A stretch of DNA of 64,000 nucleotides from JBNPEO01 sp050490315 (GCF_050490315.1 NZ_JBNPEO010000001.1:558001-622000), one strand, 5' to 3'. Shown: positions 1 to 9,185, counted from the stretch's first letter. The notes: generated from the sequence alone by a model not told the origin. Made by a program: numbers and translations.

Positions 1-444
1 GCCAAGGTTTGTTCTGAACTAACCCTCGGTGCTCCGGCCACCTTCGCGGAGCGTGCTTACGGTCTGCCAGGACTGAAGAAGAACTACAACTGCGAGCCCA
101 AGAAGCTAGAACCGTTCTCCGATGGTGGTGGCCCGATCACCGTCAAGGCACTTTTGGACGATCAGGTTCAGGTGGCTGATATTTACACCACTACACCTGC
201 CATTGCGGACAACGACCTTGTGGTTCTCGAGGACCCTAAAAACAACTTCATTGCCCAGCAGGTGCTTCCTTTGGTGAACACCGCCAAGATGACGGATGCG
301 GCCAAAACGGCACTCAACAACGTATCTAAGCAGCTGACCACTGATGACCTGATCTCATTGAATCGGGCCGTGAGCGGTAACCAAAAGCAGAGCCCTAAGG
401 ATGCTGCTGCGGCGTGGCTCAAGGACAAGGGCATCGTCAAATAA
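1..444 (+). CDS. Glycine betaine/choline ABC transporter substrate-binding protein, C-terminal part
   Basis: This is the last 147 codons of an OpuAC/ProX-type binding protein; the 5' part lies outside the window. The frame is open from base 1. Visible features are AERAYGLPGLKKNY, the segment VQVADIYTTTPAI and the ending DAAAAWLKDKGIVK, all usual in the second lobe of quaternary-amine (QAT family) binding proteins. The product would be a lipid-anchored extracellular receptor that feeds compatible solutes to an osmoregulated ABC importer. The cognate permease and ATPase genes should lie upstream. Family assignment is by pattern; ligand identity is inferred. Confidence 0.85.
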   Translation, partial: AKVCSELTLGAPATFAERAYGLPGLKKNYNCEPKKLEPFSDGGGPITVKALLDDQVQVADIYTTTPAIADNDLVVLEDPKNNFIAQQVLPLVNTAKMTDAAKTALNNVSKQLTTDDLISLNRAVSGNQKQSPKDAAAAWLKDKGIVK

Positions 445-524
445 CTTCTGAGCATTGCCGAGCGGCAGTCCACTATGGCGCGTATCACAGCCGGAGTGGG
501 CTGCCGTTATGGCATATTTGATAA

Positions 525-1745
525 ATGGCAGAATTCAAGCAGTCCACGAAACTTCACAACGTTCTCTATGACATCCGTGGACCGATCCTCGAAGCGGCGC
601 AGCAGATGGAAGCCGAGGGTCACAGGATCCTCAAACTGAACATCGGCAACCCCGCGCCGTTCGGATTCGAGGCTCCTGATGCCATTTTGGTGGACATGAT
701 TCGCCACTTGCCGCACGCACAGGGATACAGCGATTCGCGTGGAATTTTTTCTGCCCGCACAGCCGTCTCCCAGTATTACCAAACGCGCGGCATCCAAAAC
801 ATTCACGTTGATGACATTTATCTGGGAAACGGTGTCAGCGAACTGATCACCATGTCCTTGATGGCGCTTTTGGACAACGGGGACGAGATCCTCATTCCGG
901 CACCGGACTACCCACTGTGGACAGCTTCCGTCAGCCTCGCTGGCGGCCGCCCCGTGCACTATCTGTGCAACGAGGAAGAGGGCTGGCTGCCGGACCTTGA
1001 GGACATCGAGTCGAAGATTAGCCCTAACACCAAGGGCATTGTGATCATCAACCCGAACAACCCCACGGGTGCTGTTTACCCCGAGGCTACGGTTAAGGGA
1101 ATGGTGGAAATTGCCCGCAAGCACGGTCTGATTGTCTTCTCCGATGAGATTTACGAAAAGATCCTGTACGAGGATGCAGTCCACGTCAATACGGCAAAAT
1201 ACACCGGTGACGATGTCTTGTGTCTGACTTACAACGGCTTGTCAAAGGCCTACCGTGTGTGCGGTTACCGCGCCGGCTGGATGGCTATTTCCGGGCCTAA
1301 GAAGGCGGCCTCGGATTATTTAGAAGGCATCAACCTCTTGGCCAACATGCGTTTGTGCGCAAACGTTCCGGCCCAACACGCCATCCAAACCGCTTTGGGC
1401 GGTTACCAGAGCATCAATGATCTCATCCTCCCCGGTGGGCGTTTGCTGGAGCAACGCAACAAGGCCTACGAGATGCTCAACGCGATTCCTGGTGTGAGCA
1501 CCCAGCAGGCCAAGGGGGCGCTGTATCTATTTCCGAAGCTTGATCCCGAGGTTTACCAGATCCGCGACGACGAAAAGTTTGTCCTAGATCTGTTGCGCGA
1601 GCAGAAGATTCTGGTTTCTCACGGCCGCGCGTTCAATTGGGGTAAACCCGATCATTTCCGGATGGTCACTTTGCCCAACGTCAAGGACATTGAAGAGGCA
1701 ATTGGCCGGATGGGCGACTTCCTGAGTCGGTATCACGGTAACTAA
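525..1745 (+). CDS. alaA: Alanine/pyruvate aminotransferase AlaA-type (PLP fold I)
   Basis: The 406-residue protein is closely similar in pattern to E. coli AlaA/YfbQ along its whole length, for example LNIGNPAPFGFEAPDAIL, LIPAPDYPLWTASVSL, IINPNNPTGAVYP and CANVPAQHAIQTALGGY. The PLP Schiff-base lysine is K241 in NGLSKAYRVCGYRAGW. It should make alanine from pyruvate and glutamate in the cytosol. Length is normal for the family. The ATG at 525 has no clear Shine-Dalgarno; a CATATT hexamer lies exactly 6 nt upstream (513-518), so a leaderless start is possible. It stands alone between the transporter gene and ppk2. Confidence 0.93.
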   Translation: MAEFKQSTKLHNVLYDIRGPILEAAQQMEAEGHRILKLNIGNPAPFGFEAPDAILVDMIRHLPHAQGYSDSRGIFSARTAVSQYYQTRGIQNIHVDDIYLGNGVSELITMSLMALLDNGDEILIPAPDYPLWTASVSLAGGRPVHYLCNEEEGWLPDLEDIESKISPNTKGIVIINPNNPTGAVYPEATVKGMVEIARKHGLIVFSDEIYEKILYEDAVHVNTAKYTGDDVLCLTYNGLSKAYRVCGYRAGWMAISGPKKAASDYLEGINLLANMRLCANVPAQHAIQTALGGYQSINDLILPGGRLLEQRNKAYEMLNAIPGVSTQQAKGALYLFPKLDPEVYQIRDDEKFVLDLLREQKILVSHGRAFNWGKPDHFRMVTLPNVKDIEEAIGRMGDFLSRYHGN

Positions 1746-1809
1746 GTAAGTTCGGTTAGGACGGCGCTGGCACGGCATATCGAGTCAGCCCATAACAGGC
1801 AGGCGAATC

Positions 1810-2685
1810 ATGGCAAAGAAGTCATCAGGTAGCTCCGAGATTGTTCAATTCGAGGAGAGTCCCGTCAAGGTGCTCCGAGTTGGAGACGGTTTCCAACTTG
1901 ACAGCGTTGATCCAGACTCGGCTCCGGCTTTTCCTGGCGGGAAAAGTGAGGGACTTGCACGGCTAAACGAGCAGGATGACCGTCTGACCGAACTGCAGGA
2001 GAAGCTGTTTGCTGCCGCAAAGGGTGGGGCCCGCGATCGTGTTTTGTTAGTGCTTCAAGCGATGGATACTGCTGGCAAGGGCGGGATCGTCAGCCACGTA
2101 GTGGGCACGATGGATCCGCAGGGCGTTCACCTCAAAGCGTTCAAAGCGCCCACGGATGAAGAGAAAGCCCACGATTTCTTGTGGCGCATAGAGAAGGAAA
2201 CCCCTGCTGCTGGCATGGTGGGTGTGTTTGATCGCTCGCACTATGAAGACGTGCTGATCCACAAGGTTCATGGTTGGGCCGATACCAAGGAATTGAAACG
2301 CCGCTACGAGGCCATCAACGAGTTTGAAGAGCGTTTAGCTGAGCACGGCACTCGGGTCCTTAAAGTGATGCTCCACATCTCTAAGGACGAGCAGAAGCAA
2401 CGGTTGCTAGACCGTCTGGCGGACTCCACCAAACACTGGAAGTACTCCACGGGGGACCTCAAAGAACGCGAGCACTGGGACGGGTACCAGGAAGCGTTCC
2501 AAGCGATGTTTGAGCAGACTTCCACCGAAAACGCGCCGTGGTATGTGGTCCCAGCCAACCGGAAGTGGTATGCGCGTATCGCCGTGCAGCAACTGCTGAT
2601 TGAAACTCTTGAGGCAATCGACCCGCAGTGGCCTGAAGCAGACTTTGACGTTAAGGCCGAGACAAAGGCTGTAGAAGCGTCCTAA
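1810..2685 (+). CDS. ppk2: Polyphosphate kinase 2 family protein
   Basis: This 291-residue protein is a single-domain PPK2, which transfers phosphate between polyphosphate and nucleotides. The Walker A-like loop MDTAGKGGIV is at about residues 85-94, the Walker B-like FDRSHYEDV with D141 follows, and the lid-type sequence RLADSTKHWKYSTGDLKERE comes after that. The C-terminal part PWYVVPANRKWYARIAVQQLL is typical of the family. Length matches short class I or III PPK2, which mostly act on ADP or AMP; the substrate class cannot be told from the sequence by eye. The ATG start has only a weak GGCAGG upstream. It converges on xseB with a 9-nt gap. Confidence 0.93.
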   Translation: MAKKSSGSSEIVQFEESPVKVLRVGDGFQLDSVDPDSAPAFPGGKSEGLARLNEQDDRLTELQEKLFAAAKGGARDRVLLVLQAMDTAGKGGIVSHVVGTMDPQGVHLKAFKAPTDEEKAHDFLWRIEKETPAAGMVGVFDRSHYEDVLIHKVHGWADTKELKRRYEAINEFEERLAEHGTRVLKVMLHISKDEQKQRLLDRLADSTKHWKYSTGDLKEREHWDGYQEAFQAMFEQTSTENAPWYVVPANRKWYARIAVQQLLIETLEAIDPQWPEADFDVKAETKAVEAS

Positions 2686-2694
2686 CGCTGAGGC

Positions 2695-2952
2695 CTACTC
2701 GGCTTCGGCTTTAGCCTGTGCTGCGGCGAGTCGCTTGCGTGCGCCGTCGAGCCATTCTTCGCAACGCTGTGCCAAGGCTTCGCCGCGCTCCCACAGGGCC
2801 AATGACTCTTCCAGAGAAGCCCCGCCAGCCTCAAGCTTGCTCACCACTGCCACAAGCTCCTCGCGGGCTTGTTCATAGCTGAGCTGCTCTATTTGTGCGG
2901 CAATGTTCTTGCTGGTGCGAGTCTTATCTGCGGTGTTGTCAGTGGCAGTCAT
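2695..2952 (-). CDS. xseB: Exodeoxyribonuclease VII small subunit
   Basis: An 85-residue XseB with the helical core LSYEQAREELVAVVSKLEAGGASLEESLALWERGEAL. The small subunit binds XseA in several copies to form exonuclease VII, which degrades single-stranded DNA in both directions. It lies 59 nt downstream of xseA on the same strand, the usual operon order. The ATG is preceded by AGGA about 8 nt upstream, so this start uses a ribosome-binding site. The acidic C-terminus (AAAQAKAEAE) is ordinary for actinobacterial members. Confidence 0.93.
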   Translation of the reverse strand: MTATDNTADKTRTSKNIAAQIEQLSYEQAREELVAVVSKLEAGGASLEESLALWERGEALAQRCEEWLDGARKRLAAAQAKAEAE

Positions 2953-3011
2953 GGTGTGATTCCTACTCTCTGAGGTGCGTCTTTGGTCATGGGCGGTACG
3001 GCCGTAGCCAG

Positions 3012-4313
3012 TTAGCCAGTTTGTTCGGGTTGAAGCTGGCCAACCGTTGCGAGGAACTTGCCCTGTGCCACGCGGATCCTGAGCTCGTCCCCGTCGTGGA
3101 CCTGCGAAGCGTCGCGGACCACCTGGCCGTCTTGGGCGCCGCCATCGTGTTGAACTACCGCATAGCCTCGATCGAGGGTCTTTTGTGGCGACAATGCCAA
3201 AACCTGTGCCCGGAGGTGATCTAGCTGGTCACCTGCACGTACCACTGCCGTGGTGATGGCGGAGCGTGAACGCGCGGTGAGACGGTCGACGTCGTCCGCG
3301 CGAACCGTAATCATCCCCTCGGGTGAGGCAAGAACCGGCCGCGTGCGGAGGGTTTGTAAACGTTCGGATTCGCGCTCAACCCTGAGGGTTACGGAACGCC
3401 GAATCTGGCCCAGCGCGTAGTGAACCCGCTGAAGTTCTTCGTTGACGTCCGGGACAATTCGCTTGGCGGCGTCGGTAGGTGTTGAGGCGCGAAGATCAGC
3501 GACCTCGTCTAGCAAAGGACGGTCCGCCTCATGACCAATGGCACTGACAACCGGGGTTACGGCTGCGGCTACGGCACGAATCAGTTCCTCATTGCTGAAA
3601 GGGAGCAAATCCTCCATGGACCCACCGCCGCGGGCGATGACTATAACGTCCACTTCCGGGTTGGCATCGAGTTCCGTTAATGCGCCGATGACTTGGGCTA
3701 CCGCGTTAACGCCTTGGACCGCCACTTCACGGATCTCAAACTGAACCGCTGGCCAACGCAAGGCCGCGTTGCGGAGCACGTCCTTCATGGCGTCCGAATC
3801 GCGGCCCGTAATGAGGCCAATGCGATGGGGGAGGAGCGGGAGCTGTTTTTTCCGGCTCTCGGCGAAGAGACCCTCCGCGGCGAGTGCTTGACGAAGCCGC
3901 TCAATGCGAGCCAAAAGATCACCCAACCCAACTGGGCGAATATCCCGCACGGACATGTTCATCCGCCCGGTCTTAAGCCAAAATTCGGGTTTGAGGAGGG
4001 CGACAACCCGGGAGCCGCGTTCAAGCGGAGCCTCAAGACGCTCCATAGTGTTTGACCACATTGAGGCAGGCAAAGAAATTTCGGCGTCCACATCGCGCAA
4101 GGTGAGGAACGCTGACTTGCCCCGGTTGTTGAGCTCAATCAGTTGGCCTTCAACCCACGCGGCGGGCGTTCGGTCGATGTGAGCTTTCAGCTTGTGGGAG
4201 AGCACTTGCAAAGGCCACGGGTTCTCCGGGCTGGTCTCGGCGGCTGTCGCTGGAAGCGTGCTTGCTCGATGTTCCGCAGCCCTTAGCGAATCTTCGGGGG
4301 TGTGCTCACTCAC
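3012..4313 (-). CDS. xseA: Exodeoxyribonuclease VII large subunit
   Basis: This 433-residue protein carries the N-terminal OB-fold (VEGQLIELNNRGKSAFLTLRD) and the catalytic region with LIARGGGSMEDL-type sequence (VIVIARGGGSMEDLLPFSNE), ISAIGHEADRPLLDEVADLRASTPTDAA and a C-terminal coiled region. It is the nuclease subunit of exonuclease VII. The open frame extends upstream to 4502, but I place the start at the GTG at 4313, because GAAAGG lies 6 nt upstream and the extra 63 residues have no family likeness. It is divergent from the membrane protein gene at 4514. Confidence 0.9.
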   Translation of the reverse strand: MSEHTPEDSLRAAEHRASTLPATAAETSPENPWPLQVLSHKLKAHIDRTPAAWVEGQLIELNNRGKSAFLTLRDVDAEISLPASMWSNTMERLEAPLERGSRVVALLKPEFWLKTGRMNMSVRDIRPVGLGDLLARIERLRQALAAEGLFAESRKKQLPLLPHRIGLITGRDSDAMKDVLRNAALRWPAVQFEIREVAVQGVNAVAQVIGALTELDANPEVDVIVIARGGGSMEDLLPFSNEELIRAVAAAVTPVVSAIGHEADRPLLDEVADLRASTPTDAAKRIVPDVNEELQRVHYALGQIRRSVTLRVERESERLQTLRTRPVLASPEGMITVRADDVDRLTARSRSAITTAVVRAGDQLDHLRAQVLALSPQKTLDRGYAVVQHDGGAQDGQVVRDASQVHDGDELRIRVAQGKFLATVGQLQPEQTG

Positions 4314-4513
4314 GCGTTGCCTTTCAGCCGAATTGGACGCTTCCACTCTAACGAGTTTGCCTAGTGCTCCATGGAACCACTTGCCACCGACACTTTTTGC
4401 ATTGGGGTCTAAACGGGGCACGGACGCGGTCACTGACTTTAGGATGGGAACTGCCCACCGAGCTGGTGTTCCCCTTGAGGGCCTCCAGTCTCTTGCCAAC
4501 ACAAAGGACTTTT

Positions 4514-5359
4514 GTGCGTTCCTTTATTGCTTTCCTAGCCACTGTTTTGGGCCTTGTCCTCACGGCCGTAGCAGGGCCAGCTATTTGGGTTGATCAGAAC
4601 CTGGTTCAAGAGTCGGGCTTTGTGAAGATGGCCCAGCCCTTGGGGGAGGACCAAGAATTCCAGGTGGCACTGGCCTCGGCTACGAGTCGGTCAATCGTCT
4701 CCGAACTAAACCTTCCTGACGTTCTCAGCGAGGCGATCACGCCGGTGGTGAACGCGGCAGCCAAAGGGATCACCAAACTGCCCGGATATGAGGCTGCGTG
4801 GACAGAATCCTTGCGCCGGAGCCATCACTTGACCATTACGGGGGAAGCCGGAACGGCTCAGCCCAGCGGTTTCACTTTTGATGCCGCTCCCATGGTCCAG
4901 CTACTCGCCGATAGTGTCAGCAGTAAGTTGCCGGTGAAGTTCACTGCCCCGAAGCAAGTTCTATTGCCGGTGGGCAGTCAAGCGCAACGGCAGGTGTTGG
5001 ACTTTATGGTCAACTACGCGCCTCTGGGATATTACGCTGCTGGCGGTGCTGTATTGGCGTTTTTGCTGGCCTTGGTGAGTGCACGACGGCGGGGAATCAC
5101 CTTAATGGTGATGGGTGTAGGTGTGGCGTTAATCGCTGCAGTATGGAAAGTAGGCGGCGGTCTGGCTGCCGAACAATTATTGACCCGCTCGGATGCAGAA
5201 GCCCTCAGCGGCGTGCTGGGACAACGGTTGGCCAACGAAGCGACCACGGTGTTGGACTCGTGGTTTCTGATTTTCTTGGCTGCGGCCGGTGTCCTATTTG
5301 TGGTGGGAATCATTGTTCAAGCGATCTCCAGATCACGCGAGGCACGCGCTCGCCGGTAG
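4514..5359 (+). CDS. Conserved actinobacterial membrane protein, function unknown
   Basis: A 281-residue protein with an N-terminal hydrophobic segment (about residues 3-22), an external domain of roughly 150 residues, and three C-terminal membrane helices (YYAAGGAVLAFLLALVSA, ITLMVMGVGVALIAAVWKV, LIFLAAAGVLFVVGIIV). I do not recognise a functional motif. I chose the GTG at 4514 because AAAGGA sits 5 nt upstream and the hydrophobic segment then becomes the N-terminus; the open frame reaches back to 4364. Its stop is 9 nt before ispH, but ispH seems to have its own leaderless promoter inside this 3' end. Confidence 0.7.
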   Translation: MRSFIAFLATVLGLVLTAVAGPAIWVDQNLVQESGFVKMAQPLGEDQEFQVALASATSRSIVSELNLPDVLSEAITPVVNAAAKGITKLPGYEAAWTESLRRSHHLTITGEAGTAQPSGFTFDAAPMVQLLADSVSSKLPVKFTAPKQVLLPVGSQAQRQVLDFMVNYAPLGYYAAGGAVLAFLLALVSARRRGITLMVMGVGVALIAAVWKVGGGLAAEQLLTRSDAEALSGVLGQRLANEATTVLDSWFLIFLAAAGVLFVVGIIVQAISRSREARARR

Positions 5360-5362
5360 CAT
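5357..5362 (+). promoter_or_regulatory. Leaderless -10 element of ispH
   Basis: TAGCAT ends exactly 6 nt before the ispH ATG (5369), and no Shine-Dalgarno is present. This spacing puts the transcript start at or next to the start codon. Confidence 0.6.
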
Positions 5363-5368
5363 GGATCT

Positions 5369-6454
5369 ATGACTACTGCAGCGGTTTCAGTTCCCATGCC
5401 ATCGGTGCCTCGTCGGCGTCGTTCGCCGGAAGAAGTCCTTGCCGCGGCGCCTGTGGCAGGTGCCAAGAAGGTATTGCTGGCGGCACCCCGTGGTTATTGC
5501 GCCGGTGTTGACCGGGCAGTTATTGCGGTAGAAAAAGCCCTCGAGCACTACGGGCCCCCGGTTTATGTGCGCAAACAAATTGTTCACAACGTTCACGTGG
5601 TGAGCTCCCTGGAGGCTAAGGGTGCCATCTTCGTTGAAGAGAACGAGGAAGTTCCTGAGGGCGAACTGGTGATTTTCAGCGCCCATGGTGTTTCCCCAGC
5701 TGTGCTGCAGTCGGCCGAGGACCGTGGGCTGCGCACCATTGACGCCACGTGCCCACTGGTGACCAAGGTTCACCGTGAAGCCGTCCGTTTTGCTAATGAC
5801 GATTTTGACATTTTGCTTATTGGCCACGAAGGCCATGAGGAAGTTGAAGGGACCGCTGGCGAAGCTCCCGAACACATTCAAATCGTGAATGGCCCTCACG
5901 AGGTGGACAAGGTCCAGGTCCGTGACCCGGAGAAGGTCATTTGGCTTTCGCAGACCACACTCAGCGTGGACGAGACCATGGAGACGGTGCGTCTACTCAA
6001 GGAGCGTTTCCCCACTCTGCAGGATCCGCCCAGCGACGATATTTGCTACGCCACGACCAACCGCCAGGTAGCTATCAAGAAGATTGCTCCACAAGCTGAC
6101 TTGGTGATTGTTGTTGGCTCGGCGAACTCCTCCAACTCGGTGCGGCTGGTTGAGGTTGCCCTTGAATATGGTGCTAAGGCTTCTTACCGTGTGGACTTCG
6201 CCAACGAGGTGGATGAGTCTTGGTTTGAAGGTGTGCAGACCGTTGGTGTGACCTCTGGTGCATCGGTCCCTGAAGTTTTGGTGGGGGACGTGTTGCGTTT
6301 GTTGGCCGACTACGGCTACGGAACAGTGGAGGAAGTTGTTACGGCTGAGGAAGATCTGTTGTTCTCCTTGCCGAAGGAACTTCGCGCCACGCTCAAGGCA
6401 GCTGGCGACTCAAGCCGCGCCCTTGGCGGCCGCGGCTCTCGTCCTCAGTCCTAG
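5369..6454 (+). CDS. ispH: 4-hydroxy-3-methylbut-2-enyl diphosphate reductase
   Basis: IspH performs the last step of the MEP pathway, reducing HMBPP to IPP and DMAPP with an iron-sulfur cluster. The three cluster cysteines are visible: C44 in RGYCAGVDRA, C128 in DATCPLVTKVH and C226 in DDICYATTNRQ. Substrate-binding sequences GHEGHEEVEGT and ASVPEVLV are present. The 361-residue length includes an N-terminal extension of about 30 residues rich in Pro and Arg and a loose C-terminal tail, both common in actinobacteria. Electrons would come from a ferredoxin; fdxA at 29.3 kb is one possible donor (inference). Confidence 0.96.
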   Translation: MTTAAVSVPMPSVPRRRRSPEEVLAAAPVAGAKKVLLAAPRGYCAGVDRAVIAVEKALEHYGPPVYVRKQIVHNVHVVSSLEAKGAIFVEENEEVPEGELVIFSAHGVSPAVLQSAEDRGLRTIDATCPLVTKVHREAVRFANDDFDILLIGHEGHEEVEGTAGEAPEHIQIVNGPHEVDKVQVRDPEKVIWLSQTTLSVDETMETVRLLKERFPTLQDPPSDDICYATTNRQVAIKKIAPQADLVIVVGSANSSNSVRLVEVALEYGAKASYRVDFANEVDESWFEGVQTVGVTSGASVPEVLVGDVLRLLADYGYGTVEEVVTAEEDLLFSLPKELRATLKAAGDSSRALGGRGSRPQS

Positions 6455-6466
6455 CCTTCACAGCCC

Positions 6467-7717
6467 TTAGCTTGCTTCGCGATCCCAGTCTGATTCTGTC
6501 GTTAACAGTTCAGGGGATCGCAGCGAGCGTGGGGTGTTTTCAAGGGTATTGGGCGTAGCCAGGCTTTCCCCGTCCAAGGCGTTAAGCTTCCTCGCTGTGG
6601 GGAGCACTCGCGCTTCGAGCGTGCCCACCATGGAGTTGTAACGGTCCACGGAGCTCTTGAGGGATGTGCCAAGCTTGGCTACGTTTTCTCCAAGGGTGCC
6701 CATCCGTTCGTAGAGTTGTTGGGCCAGTTCAAAGAGTTCTTTGGCGTTGTCCGTCAGTACGTCTTGACGCCAGGTAAATGCGACGGCTTTGAGCACGGCT
6801 AGGAGTGTTCCCGGCGAGGCCAGAACAACATTTTTGGCAAGGGCATGATCCAAGAGCTCAGGGTCTGCCGAGAGCGCGGCGGCCAAGATGGACTCGGCCG
6901 GCAAAAAGCACACCACTAGTTCAGGAGTGTTGCCCGGGATCTGCCAGTATTTCTTGGCGGAGAGTGAATCCACGTGGGCTTTGAGTGCTTTTGCATGGGT
7001 GCTGAGTAATTGTTGGCGGCGGGCCTCAGCGGCCGGGCCGTCAGCGGTGACCTCTTGAGCGTCCAAGTATGCGGACAGGGGCACCTTGGCATCAACCACA
7101 ATTTGTTTCTCGCCAGGTAGGCGCACCACTAGGTCCGGCCGGACAGCACTAGTGGAGCCGGGCGTGCCGTCTGCGCTTGAGGTTGCTGAGTTCACCACGG
7201 AGCCTTGGACTTGCTCTACAAAGTCAACGTTGCGGAGCATACCGGCCGCCTCAACTACCCGCTTCAGCTGGACTTCGCCCCATTGGCCGCGGGCACTTGT
7301 GGAGCGCAGAGCTGAGGCAAGGGCATGGGTGGAGCTGAGGAGTAGTTGGTCAGAGTTGCGCGCTTCTTCCAGCTGCTGGGCCAACTGTCCGTATTGCTCC
7401 ACCCGGTCACGTTCAAGCAAAGCCACTTGCTGCTGAACGGCGCCGAGTTTTTCCGCCACGGGGGCGAGTGCTTTCAGAACGTTCGCGTCGGATTGCCGGT
7501 CAGCGGTGAGTTCACGCGTGCGGTTCAAGAGCATGGAGCGTTCCGCGCTTGCGGCGGCCAGCTGCGCACTGACGTCCCCTAGACGTTGGGAGGAATCGTC
7601 CGCGTCGGCCTCGGCGGCGACCCAGCGCCGTCGTGCATAAACAAAGACGAGTGCGCCGCCCACTAGGGCGCCGACCACGAGCATCAATAGCGAGAGTAAA
7701 AGTACAAAGCCATCCAT
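6467..7717 (-). CDS. rmuC: DNA recombination protein RmuC family
   Basis: A 416-residue protein with an N-terminal membrane helix (about residues 5-27), a long coiled coil (residues 35-120) and the RmuC core: STSARGQWGEVQLKRVVEAAGM, RPDLVVRLPGEKQIVVDAKVPL, and VVCFLPAESILAAAL. RmuC proteins limit rearrangements at inverted repeats and carry a restriction-endonuclease-like fold; the exact activity is not established. It converges on ispH with a 12-nt gap and diverges from ychF. The ATG at 7717 lies in an ATGG repeat, so the start could shift by a few codons. Confidence 0.88.
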   Translation of the reverse strand: MDGFVLLLSLLMLVVGALVGGALVFVYARRRWVAAEADADDSSQRLGDVSAQLAAASAERSMLLNRTRELTADRQSDANVLKALAPVAEKLGAVQQQVALLERDRVEQYGQLAQQLEEARNSDQLLLSSTHALASALRSTSARGQWGEVQLKRVVEAAGMLRNVDFVEQVQGSVVNSATSSADGTPGSTSAVRPDLVVRLPGEKQIVVDAKVPLSAYLDAQEVTADGPAAEARRQQLLSTHAKALKAHVDSLSAKKYWQIPGNTPELVVCFLPAESILAAALSADPELLDHALAKNVVLASPGTLLAVLKAVAFTWRQDVLTDNAKELFELAQQLYERMGTLGENVAKLGTSLKSSVDRYNSMVGTLEARVLPTARKLNALDGESLATPNTLENTPRSLRSPELLTTESDWDREAS

Positions 7718-7771
7718 CCATCTACCTTTGCACGGGGGTACGACAGAATAAGGAACTTCGCTTGTACACGG

Positions 7772-7777
7772 TAGAAT
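7772..7777 (+). promoter_or_regulatory. Leaderless -10 element of ychF
   Basis: TAGAAT is followed by 7 nt and the GTG start at 7785. No ribosome-binding site is present. Confidence 0.6.
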
Positions 7778-7784
7778 CTAGGCC

Positions 7785-8870
7785 GTGGCTCTTACTATTG
7801 GCATCGTCGGACTGCCCAACGTCGGCAAATCAACTCTCTTCAACGCACTGACCCGCAACTCGGTTCTTGCGGCGAACTACCCGTTCGCCACGATTGAACC
7901 CAATGTTGGTGTGGTCAACCTCCCGGATCCTCGGCTCCAAAAGCTTGCGGACGTCTTTGGATCGCAGCGGATTTTGCCGGCACCGGTGTCCTTCGTGGAC
8001 ATTGCTGGCATCGTTAAGGGTGCTTCGGAGGGCGAGGGCTTGGGCAACAAGTTCCTGGCCAACATCCGCGAGGCTGAAGCGATTGCTCAGGTTATCCGTG
8101 TGTTCGACGATCCCGATGTGATTCACGTTGACGGTAAGGTCGATCCGCGCTCGGACATGGAGACCATCAACACTGAGCTGATTCTCGCTGACCTTCAGAC
8201 GGTTGAGAAAGCCGTCCCCCGCATCGAAAAAGAAGTCAAGATCAAAAAGCGCGAAGCCGCAGAGCTTGCCTCGCTTGAAGCCGCCAAGGCGGTGCTGGAA
8301 CGCGGGGACACGATCTTCTCCTCGGTCAAGAGCGACAAGCTCGAGATGGAGCACTTGCGCGAACTCGGTCTGTTGACCGCCAAGCCGTTCATCTATGTTT
8401 TCAACTCGGATGAAGGCATTCTGGGCAACAAAGAGAAGCAAGAAGAACTGCGCGCCATGGTGGCCCCGGCAGATGCGGTCTTCCTTGATGCCAAGCTCGA
8501 AGCCGATCTGGTGGAGCTGGACGAGGAAGAAGCCCGCGAGATGCTGGAAATGAACGGCCAAGACGAGTCCGGTCTGGACCAGCTGGCACGCGTTGGTTTC
8601 CACACGTTGGGTCTGCAGACTTATCTGACCGCTGGCCCCAAGGAAGCTCGCGCGTGGACCATCCGCCAAGGCGACACAGCACCTCAGGCAGCCGGCGTGA
8701 TCCACTCCGACTTCCAGCGCGGCTTTATCAAGGCCGAAGTAGTCTCCTTCGAAGACCTGATGGAGTCCGGATCCATGGCTGAGGCTAAGGCCCGCGGCAA
8801 GGTCCGGATTGAAGGCAAAGAGTATGTAATGGTCGACGGCGACGTGGTGGAGTTCCGCTTTAACGTCTAG
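7785..8870 (+). CDS. ychF: Redox-regulated ATPase YchF (OBG family)
   Basis: A 361-residue YchF/OLA1 P-loop protein. G1 GLPNVGKST is at residues 8-16, the G3 region is DIAGIVKGASEGEGLGNKFL, and the altered G4 sequence is YVFNSDEG in place of NKxD; this is the YchF signature and fits ATP preference over GTP. A coiled-coil insertion (VEKAVPRIEKEVKIKKREA) and the C-terminal TGS-like domain with QGDTAPQAAGVIHSDFQRGFIKAEV follow. YchF binds ribosomes and the stress response machinery. GTG start with a leaderless promoter. It ends just before the higBA island. Confidence 0.95.
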   Translation: MALTIGIVGLPNVGKSTLFNALTRNSVLAANYPFATIEPNVGVVNLPDPRLQKLADVFGSQRILPAPVSFVDIAGIVKGASEGEGLGNKFLANIREAEAIAQVIRVFDDPDVIHVDGKVDPRSDMETINTELILADLQTVEKAVPRIEKEVKIKKREAAELASLEAAKAVLERGDTIFSSVKSDKLEMEHLRELGLLTAKPFIYVFNSDEGILGNKEKQEELRAMVAPADAVFLDAKLEADLVELDEEEAREMLEMNGQDESGLDQLARVGFHTLGLQTYLTAGPKEARAWTIRQGDTAPQAAGVIHSDFQRGFIKAEVVSFEDLMESGSMAEAKARGKVRIEGKEYVMVDGDVVEFRFNV

Positions 8871-8891
8871 CGTTATTGACGGAGTGCGTTA

Positions 8892-8897
8892 TAGGCT
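8892..8897 (+). promoter_or_regulatory. Leaderless -10 element of higBA
   Basis: TAGGCT is followed by exactly 6 nt and the higB ATG (8904). A GCGTTAT direct repeat (8870-8876 and 8886-8892, 16 nt apart) overlaps and precedes it and could be the autoregulatory HigA site. That last point is inference. Confidence 0.5.
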
Positions 8898-8903
8898 GGG
8901 CGC

Positions 8904-9185
8904 ATGATCAGATCGTTCGGTAACAAGGACACCGAACGCATCTGGCATGAGCAGTACGCCAAGCGCGTCGACCGGGCCGTGCAGCGAGCGGCTCTGCGGA
9001 TGCTCGAGCTGATCCACGCAGCGAAGAATGTCGATGACCTGCGGATCCCGCCGGGGAACCGGTTGGAGAAGTTGGCCGGCGATCGTCGTGGTCAGCACAG
9101 CATCCGGGTGAATGCCCAGTGGCGTATCTGCTTCGTCTGGAGAGATGGAGGTGCGGAAGATGTCGAACTCGTCGACTATCACTGA
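8904..9185 (+). CDS. higB: HigB-type toxin, RelE superfamily
   Basis: A 93-residue toxin of the RelE/HigB host-inhibition family. It shows LRIPPGNRLEKLAGDRRGQHSIRVN, the core QWRICFVW and the end GAEDVELVDYH; the basic and aromatic residues of QHSIRVNAQWRICF are those expected of ribosome-dependent mRNA interferases. Toxin precedes antitoxin, as is usual for higBA. The 3' end overlaps higA by 26 nt, so the two are translationally coupled. Its start follows a leaderless promoter. The pair starts the accessory island that runs to about 11.86 kb. Confidence 0.9.
   Translation: MIRSFGNKDTERIWHEQYAKRVDRAVQRAALRMLELIHAAKNVDDLRIPPGNRLEKLAGDRRGQHSIRVNAQWRICFVWRDGGAEDVELVDYH

Noticed and set aside
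8870..8892. GCGTTAT direct repeat as a definite HigA operator
   Set aside because: The two copies are short and one overlaps the ychF stop, so it is mentioned only as a possibility.
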